This document shows positions 7,502 through 7,565 of a stretch of 7,565 nt of DNA, in pieces. Location of the stretch: positions 1 through 7,565 of the forward strand of contig CAZDZO010000032.1 of assembly GCA_964509975.1 (NCBI GenBank), given 5' to 3'. The stretch comes from CAZVBV01 sp964509975. Its GTDB lineage: Bacteria; Patescibacteriota; Gracilibacteria; UBA4473. Every line of letters begins with the position of its first letter. Within the stretch, counting starts at the first letter, position 1. The notes under the pieces were generated by a model that ran no database searches, was not told the origin of the DNA, and saw only the letters and a list, made by a program, of their open reading frames with translations. The translations under genes and the position numbers were made by a program.

Positions 7502-7511
7502 TATTGTTTTT
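7484..7511. repeat. Imperfect AT-rich inverted repeat over the -35 box
   Basis: AAAAACAA (7484-7491) is mirrored by TTGTTTTT (7504-7511). Inside, ATT (7493-7495) can pair with AAT (7500-7502), leaving a CATC loop and one mismatched pair. The repeat covers the -35 element and part of the spacer of the promoter, as an operator would. It could instead be a weak terminator for a gene outside the window, since each arm ends in a T run on one strand, but the stem has only one G-C pair per arm side. AT-rich chance symmetry is also possible. Confidence 0.3.
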
Positions 7512-7565
7512 CTAAAAAGTCCTAAGTTTTTGAACCCAAAAAATGCGGGAACCATGATGTATAAA

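Noticed and set aside
7481..7565. Open frame of about 28 codons running in from the right window edge, minus strand
   Set aside because: Too short to exceed chance in AT-rich DNA, and it overlaps the promoter; it could be the tail of an upstream gene, but nothing supports this.

Overview
The window is an AT-rich bacterial segment in which nearly everything lies on the minus strand. It holds two very large genes in tandem, a promoter in front of them, and degenerate tRNA-Gln-like sequence behind them. Low GC, leaders without a clear Shine-Dalgarno sequence, a CCA-ending tRNA-like 3' end, and very long coiled-coil proteins suggest an uncultured lineage, perhaps Patescibacteria/CPR (Gracilibacteria or Peregrinibacteria type). 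That placement is an impression from style only, because no marker gene is present. Both genes read with the standard code and end in TAA.

Layout, read along the minus strand from right to left. A sigma70-type promoter (TTGATG, 17-bp spacer, TATAAT) lies at 7473-7501, with an imperfect AT-rich palindrome over its -35. Gene 1 (7447-3599, 1282 aa) has an N-terminal region that looks like beta-propeller blades, about 500 residues rich in predicted coiled coil, and a C-terminal MoxR/CobS/dynein-like AAA+ ATPase domain. Gene 2 begins after a 9-bp gap (3589-365, 1074 aa). It has a helical N-terminus, an acidic linker, a beta-rich segment, a transglutaminase-like domain with an intact Cys537-His579-Asp594 triad, a second acidic Ser/Pro-rich linker, a coiled coil, and a C-terminal von Willebrand factor A (VWA) domain with a MIDAS-type DISGS motif. 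After its stop come about 190 bp without a recognisable gene, then two adjacent degenerate tRNA-Gln(UUG)-like sequences that run to the window edge.

The two proteins look like a condensed MoxR-type system. In known systems (MoxR/VWA operons, CobS-CobT, BchI-BchD, midasin-Rea1) an AAA+ ring works with a VWA-MIDAS partner to remodel a substrate. Transglutaminase-like proteins occur as separate, often membrane-bound, members of some MoxR operons. Here the transglutaminase and VWA are fused in one apparently cytoplasmic protein, and the ATPase carries its own propeller and coiled-coil arms. The metal-site residues are also unusual: Walker A ends GKD rather than GK[ST], Walker B reads NE rather than DE, and the MIDAS threonine position is Asn. 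The substrate and physiological role cannot be read from the sequence.
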